Shown here in pieces: positions 27,618-32,724 of a DNA stretch of 32,724 nucleotides. The position numbers were made by a program, and so were the translations under genes. The notes under the pieces are model-generated. The model saw only the letters and a program-made list of their open reading frames with translations. It made no database searches and had not been told where the DNA came from. Source of the DNA: Neocallimastix lanati (nom. inval.) (Eukaryota; Neocallimastigomycota; Neocallimastigomycetes; Neocallimastigales; Neocallimastigaceae); the NCBI GenBank assembly GCA_016946835.1, contig JACVTC010000394.1, positions 1 to 32,724 on the forward strand, read 5' to 3'. The stretch's first letter is position 1. Each line of letters begins with the position of its first letter.

Positions 27618-28917
27618 AAAATATTATTATGACCTTTGTATTGTATTTGAAAAGAAAGAAGCTGATAAACTCCCTCCACACCGTGTTTATGATATATCCA
27701 TTGATTTAGTTCCCGGTGCTCAACTTTATTTTGGACCAATTTATTCGTTGACTGTTGAAGAAAAGAAGGCACTTCGTGAATACATTAAGGAAAACCTTAC
27801 TAAAGGATTCATTAGAAAATCAAAATCTCCTGCTGGTGCCCCGGTGCTATTTGTTAGAAAACGTGACGGTTCTCTTAGACTTTGTGTTGACTATAGAAAG
27901 CTCAATTCTATCACCATTAGAAACAGTTATCCAATTCCTAGGATATCTGATTTGATAGAATCATTTAAAGGTGCTATTATTTTCTCTCGGCTTGACTTAA
28001 GATCTGCCTATAACTTAGTTCGTGTCAAGAAAGGCCATGAATACCTTACTGCTTTTCGTACTCCTTTTGGTCATTTTGAATACCGTGTAATGCCTTTTGG
28101 TTTACGTAATGCACCTTCGGTTTTTCAACGCTTTATCCAAGACATTTTTTCTGATGATATTGGCTTGTTTCTCTTTGTCTACTTAGATGACATTATAATA
28201 TATTCGAAAAACCTTACTGAACATATTAAACATGTTCATCATGTCCTTTCCTTGTTAGTCAAAAATGGTCTCTATGTAAAACTAGAAAAATGTGAATTTC
28301 ACGTTCCTGTAACTACTTTTTTAGGGTTTGTTGTATCAATAAATGGCCTTTCTATGGATAAAAACAAAGTAAAATCAATTCTTGAATGGCCTACTCCAAA
28401 AAACATGAATGAACTTCAAAGTTTCCTCGGACTCTGTAACTACTATAGGAAATTCATAAAGAATTTCGCCATAATTATGGAACCCTTAAGAATACTCCTC
28501 AAGAAGAATAACGAGTTCAAATGGAATGATGATGCTGAGAATGCCTTCAAAAAATTAAAACTTGCTTTTACCACAGACGAAATCCTTATCTACCCCGATC
28601 CAGATAAGGAATTCACTGTTGAAACTGATGCCAGTGATTTTGCTGTGGGTTGCATTCTTTCTCAAATCAGTGACAAGGATAACGAACTTCACCCTGTCGC
28701 TTTTCATTCTAGGTCTTTGTCATCTTCTGAATTAAATTATACAATATATGACAAGGAACTACTCGCTATTATCACCGCTTTTGAAACCTGGCGTCACCAC
28801 CTTGAAGGGGCTAAGTTTCCTGTTCAAATCATTACCGATCACAGGAATTTATTATATTTTAAAAAAGCCTCAACATTTAAACCAACGCCAGATAAGATGG
28901 AGCCTCTTTCTTTCTAA
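27577..28917 (+). pseudogene. pol: E4 reverse transcriptase-RNase H (fragment of pol)
   Basis: An open frame with no ATG start, in the +1 frame relative to gag-protease. It begins with the conserved YYYDLCIVF and KKEADKLPPHR approach to RT, then LRLCVDYRKLN, the VMPFGLRNAP block and YLDD near residue 202. RNase H follows with ETDAS near 349, YDKELLA and DHRNLLYF near 421. It then loses the frame: the A run at 28879-28881 appears one base too long, and the homologous sequence (NQRQIRW) continues one frame over. RT catalytic residues are intact. Confidence 0.85.
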
Positions 28918-30294
28918 GTTTGACTTTAGGATTTCGTTCAGACCTGGATCAAGGTGTGGTAAACCAGATTCGTTGTCGAGACGTCCGGATTATAATTCCG
29001 TGGTTTCCTCCACAACAAAGATCGTCCTTTATTGGATGATAATGCCTTCTGTTGTGCAAACACTGATAATATTAGTAGTTTGATTGATGCCCAAACGGCT
29101 GACACATATTGCAAATCTATTTTAGAAAAGATTAAAACTAAGTCAAACACAGTTAAAAAGTTCTTTATTTTCTTTAAATGAAGGGGTCTTACATTTCCAA
29201 AACAGAATCATCGTCCCATCCACTTTAAGAGCAAGAATTTGAAATCTTTCATGACTCACCCACCAACGGACACCAAGGTATTGACAAAACTCTTGATAAA
29301 ATCAAGAGATACTACTGGTGGCCTAATATGAAGAAAGATATTCATAATTATGTACTTTCTTGTTCAACTTGTGCTAGGTGTAAAATTCGTAGACATAAAC
29401 CCTACGGAAAAAATTTAACCGTTGCCTGTTCCCAATAAACCATGGGAAATTATTGGGGTTGATTTTATAGTTTCGTTACCTAGTTCACAAGATTGCACAT
29501 GTATTATGGTGGTTTCGGATCACTTAACAAAGATGATCCATTTAGTTCCTTGCTCCGACGTCCCTTCCGCTGACCTGACCGCCAAGATGCTCCTTTACAA
29601 CGTTTTTTCGGTATCATGGATTCCCTAAAATCATTGTCTCTGATCATGGCTCCCAGTTCTCTTCTGAATTTTGGACCTCACTCTGCTCAGCTCTAAATAC
29701 TAAGCCAAGACTCGCTACTGCTCATCACCAACAAACAAATGGTCAAGTCGAAAGGGCTAATTCCGTAATCGAACAATATTTACGATGCTACTGTTCTACT
29801 GCCCAAAATGAATGGTGCTTTTATCTACCTCTTTGTGAAATGGCTTATAACAACTCATTTCACAAATCTATAAACATGTCGCCTTTCTGTGCAAATTATG
29901 GTTTTAATCCAGTATGCAATATTGACTCTCCTCCTGTTCTTTTAAAAGATAATGCCTCTGTACTTACTAGGGATTGGTCTGCCATTTTGATGCCCTTAAA
30001 AAGCACCTTATCAAAGCTAAAGAAGATTTCAAAAAGTTTGGTGACTCTAGGAAAGCTTCTGGTCCTACTTTCCATGTTAACGACATGATTTGGTTGAAAA
30101 GGTATTACTTCTCCAATGAACCTGCAAAAAAGCTTTCTAACCAGTATCTGGACCCTTAAGGTCATAGAAGTGAGGGAAAGAATGAACTACCGGCTTGAAT
30201 TACCAGAAAATCTTCATTTACACCCGGTATTTCATATCTCGCAGTTGGAGCCTTATACTGAAAGAGACATAGGATTAAAGGAACCATCACCATA
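28878..30294 (+). pseudogene. pol: E4 RNase H end and integrase, multiply frameshifted
   Basis: Translating piecewise shows the end of RNase H ([10 protein letters not shown] near 28970), an integrase zinc region (histidines near 29250-29270, CSTCARC near 29360), catalytic D near 29459, D near 29643, E near 29752, and a C-terminal HPVFHISQLEPY near 30215. No chromodomain is visible. These pieces lie in changing frames with shifts at about 28880, 29180-29260, 29415, 29606, 29973 and 30150. Nearly all shifts sit in runs of A, T or C, so they are either genuine decay or consensus errors in the assembly. Stop at 30292-30294. Confidence 0.8.
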
Positions 30295-30304
30295 AAGGGA
30301 GCAA
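30294..30304 (+). other. E4 polypurine tract
   Basis: AAAGGGAGCAA directly abuts the 3' LTR. Confidence 0.65.
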
Positions 30305-31294
30305 TGTAAGAATCTATAATTATTTTTAACAAAATAATTATATTTTCTTAGTTAGGTTATAATTAATATAACTTTTATTTAACTCATATTTCATTTATAC
30401 AAGTAATTATAATTAATAATTTATTTAATTATATATTAAGATTTATTTAGTTTAATATTAAAAATTTATTTAATTAAATAATTTTTATACATTTAAAATA
30501 ATATTAAATTTATTTAATTATTCACTTAATTATTAAATTTATTAGTTTTAGTTTTCTCTCACTTATTAAATCATAAACTAAACACTATTCTGTTTTTTAT
30601 CATGTATTCTGTATTCTATCATGTATTCTGTATTGTATTAATCATGTATTTTATTATTAATGTATTGTTTTATATTTTTTATGTAAAGTTCTATAAAAAG
30701 AACTAAATAGATTAAATTTTAAATTTATGATCGAAATAATTTTCATTATTTTATTCTTTTATTTTCGATCATTATACTAGATTAAGTAATCGGTTAATTA
30801 AGGTTTTTCCAATTACTTCTTAAAGTAATCGGTTTTACTTAATTAACGCGATGATCGATATGGATAGAATATCGATCAAAAAACTTATCTAGGTTTTTCT
30901 TCTAGTCTTTTCCTAGATAAGAGATTTGTTAAGATTAGAACCCCTTTTGATTTTAACCTTATTTTGACAAAAAAAGTATAAATAAGGCTCTGAGTTCTCT
31001 TTGAGAAATCAAGAGTTATTATTATAACAATTATAATATAATAATAATAACAATAAGTTTTAACATTTAAAATTTAATAAAAAATAAAACAAATTATTTT
31101 AATAAAACAAATTTTATAATTAAAACTTTCCTTATCAATTTTTGTGTTTCGTCTATTATAATTCGTTATAATAAACTCGAAAATTAGAAAGAACCATAGG
31201 TAAGTATGATTCTTTTCTAAACCTTTAATATTAGCAGTTAGAGCTAATATTAATGATTAATAATTTAATTATAATTTTTAATTAAATTATTACA
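30305..31294 (+). repeat. E4 3' LTR
   Basis: 990 bp copy of 24128-25126, shorter mainly by single-base losses in homopolymers. It carries the same GTAAGT and TATA signals. Confidence 0.92.
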
Positions 31295-31297
31295 TTT

Positions 31298-32218
31298 TGT
31301 TAAGGAATGAACAAATAATGTTAATTTTATTATTTTTCATAAAAATAACTTAACCACTAAAATTAAATTATTTATTTCCTTACTTGGGGAACTTTCTTAT
31401 GTTCTATTACTGACAAATTTATTACTAATATTTAATTATTATTATTAAATATAAAATTCTTTATTAATATTAATACTTTATTATTAAAATTAATACTATA
31501 TTATTAATATCAATATTATTATCAATATCTAGTTTTATTAATATGATTATTCTATCAATATTTTATTATTAAGAAAATTTATTTTACAAATATTACTAAT
31601 ACAGATTATTTATTATTAATAAAAATTAATATAATTATAATGATTTAAAAATATTTTACTTAAATCCATGATCCTTGTCATTAAATTAGTAATACTTCCT
31701 TCCAAAATACACCCTATTTATAATATAGATTAATAATAGATAATAATCTAAAATACTTTTATTTAAAAATAGTAATAAAATTAAATAATACTCGATTACT
31801 AATAGTTCTGTAAAAGTAATAAAATTATTTTTAAAATATATTATCACTACAATTAATAATAAATAGTTTAGAATTTAATAATATGTAATAATTATTTATT
31901 ATAATAAAATAGATTATGAATTTATAATTTAAATACAATTCAAACATGTAACTCTAAGATATTCTAAAGAAATGGCTTGACCATTTCTAACGATAAAAAA
32001 AATATAAATAGATGAGAAAATTGTATTTTAGAAAAATAATCTGAAGAAAAAAATATAATCTTATTAAAGAAATTAATTTATTTTTAGTTTTTAATTGAAT
32101 AATTTTTATTAAATAAATAAATAAAATATTTTAAAAAAAAGATATATTTTAATTTTTAATTTTTTTTATTTTAGTGTTTATTTCTATATTTATTATTATT
32201 CTGTCCCGAACCTCAACA
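31298..32218 (+). mobile_element. E5: solo LTR, probably E1-related
   Basis: TGTTAAGGAATG...CCTCAACA, about 921 bp, flanked by TTTT on both sides (24122-24125 before E4 was inserted; 32219-32222). Its TATAAATAG at 32003-32011 and terminal GTGTTT...AACA segment resemble the E1 LTR end. E4 inserted just after its first two bases. No open reading frame; otherwise AT-rich. Confidence 0.65.
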
Positions 32219-32221
32219 TTT

Positions 32222-32273
32222 TGATACAGATTGGAATTCTTAAGCATAAAATTATTAGAAAGCTTGAATAATA
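32222..32273 (+). repeat. E6: possible start of a further LTR
   Basis: TGATACAGATTGG follows the T stretch after E5 and resembles the E3 LTR start TGATACGGAACTAAC. Only 52 nt before the next insertion, so this is tentative and could be unrelated tRNA flank. Confidence 0.3.
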
Positions 32274-32724
32274 TGTTAAAATTAAGATATAAAATAGTTT
32301 TATGATCAATAACGTTACTAGGATAATATGTTGAATTATATATTAATAATCCAACAATAATTAATTAATAATAATATAATTAAAATAATATAAGATAAAT
32401 AGTTAAGTTATTTAAACACTTAATATCTAAGAATATTTTAAATAATAATTTCCTTGAAGGATTTATGAAAATATTTATTTATTGAATTATTAGTATATAA
32501 TTATTGTAAATACAATAACCTTACAAAGAACATAAAAGATAGATTTTTATATCTTTCTTTTATACTTTGTAAGTTACATAATAATAGTATTTAATTATAA
32601 GATAATAATAATATAGTAAAATGAATATTAATAAAATATTAAAATAATAACAATATCGATATGTTTAAAATATTTAATATAATTAAATAAATTTAATTTG
32701 TATAATTAATTTGAATAATTAAAA
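32274..32724 (-). repeat. Truncated E2-family LTR at window edge
   Basis: Matches the first 450 nt of the E2 LTR in the same orientation with a dozen or so substitutions and small indels, so it is an older copy. Whether it is solo or part of a full element lies outside the window. Confidence 0.88.

Larger units (their letters stand above)
24128..31294 (+). mobile_element. E4: Ty3/gypsy element with broken pol
   Basis: 7167 bp with LTRs of 999 and 990 bp and the 5-bp target duplication TTTTG (24123-24127, 31295-31299). Order: LTR, primer site, 1.1-kb leader with microsatellite and GC-rich island, gag-protease, RT-RNase H, degenerate RNase H end and integrase, AAAGGGAGCAA purine tract, LTR. 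It inserted across the first bases of LTR E5. Unlike E1-E3, its pol is interrupted by several single-base shifts. Confidence 0.9.

Overview
The window is an AT-rich eukaryotic, probably fungal, repeat cluster. From about position 1016 to the right edge it is almost entirely LTR retrotransposons of the Ty3/gypsy (Metaviridae) type, stacked and nested beside one tRNA gene. The only host gene I can support is a tRNA-Thr(TGT) at 930-1001 on the minus strand. A fungus is suggested by Ty3/gypsy chromovirus-type and Ty3-like polyproteins, the conserved short motif ahead of the protease in two elements, GTAAGT/CTAAC/TTTTAG splice consensus and very AT-rich spacers. Glomeromycotina-like or another low-GC fungal genome is my best guess; species cannot be read from the sequence.

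Layout. 1-360: featureless AT-rich DNA. 361-900: minisatellite. 922-1001: tRNA-Thr with its Pol III terminator. 1016-9034: element E1 (+), complete, two near-identical LTRs, gag and pol linked by a -1 frameshift signal. 9039-24121: element E3 (+), complete but with its 5' LTR interrupted twice: by an unclassified insertion X1 (9054-17035), which itself carries complete element E2 (minus strand, 9090-16095, 5-bp target duplication GACTA), and by a solo LTR (17078-17735, duplication AATTA). 24128-31294: element E4 (+), target duplication TTTTG, gag-protease and reverse transcriptase open but the rest broken by single-base shifts. 31298-32218: solo LTR E5. 32222-32273: possible start of another LTR (E6), interrupted at 32274 by a truncated E2-family LTR that runs off the window.

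Two lineages are present. E1 and E3 (and probably E5) are chromodomain-less, have a CCHC gag, tRNA-type primer sites beginning TGG, and sit end to end in the same TTTT stretch 11-14 bp upstream of the tRNA 5' end, which is the position expected of Ty3-like integration at a Pol III start. E2 and E4 have gags without a zinc knuckle and, directly at the LTR edge, a 13-nt sequence perfectly complementary to a segment 35-40 nt downstream of their own TATA box, which predicts Tf1/sushi-type self-priming. E2 ends in a chromodomain-like module; E4 does not visibly.

The most interesting signals are RNA-level: canonical -1 frameshift cassettes in E1, E2 and E3 (with a compensated base pair between E1 and E3), a five-hairpin tandem array in the E1 leader, a GC-rich block shared by the otherwise different leaders of E1 and E4, and a predicted E4 intron whose removal would delete the primer-binding site.
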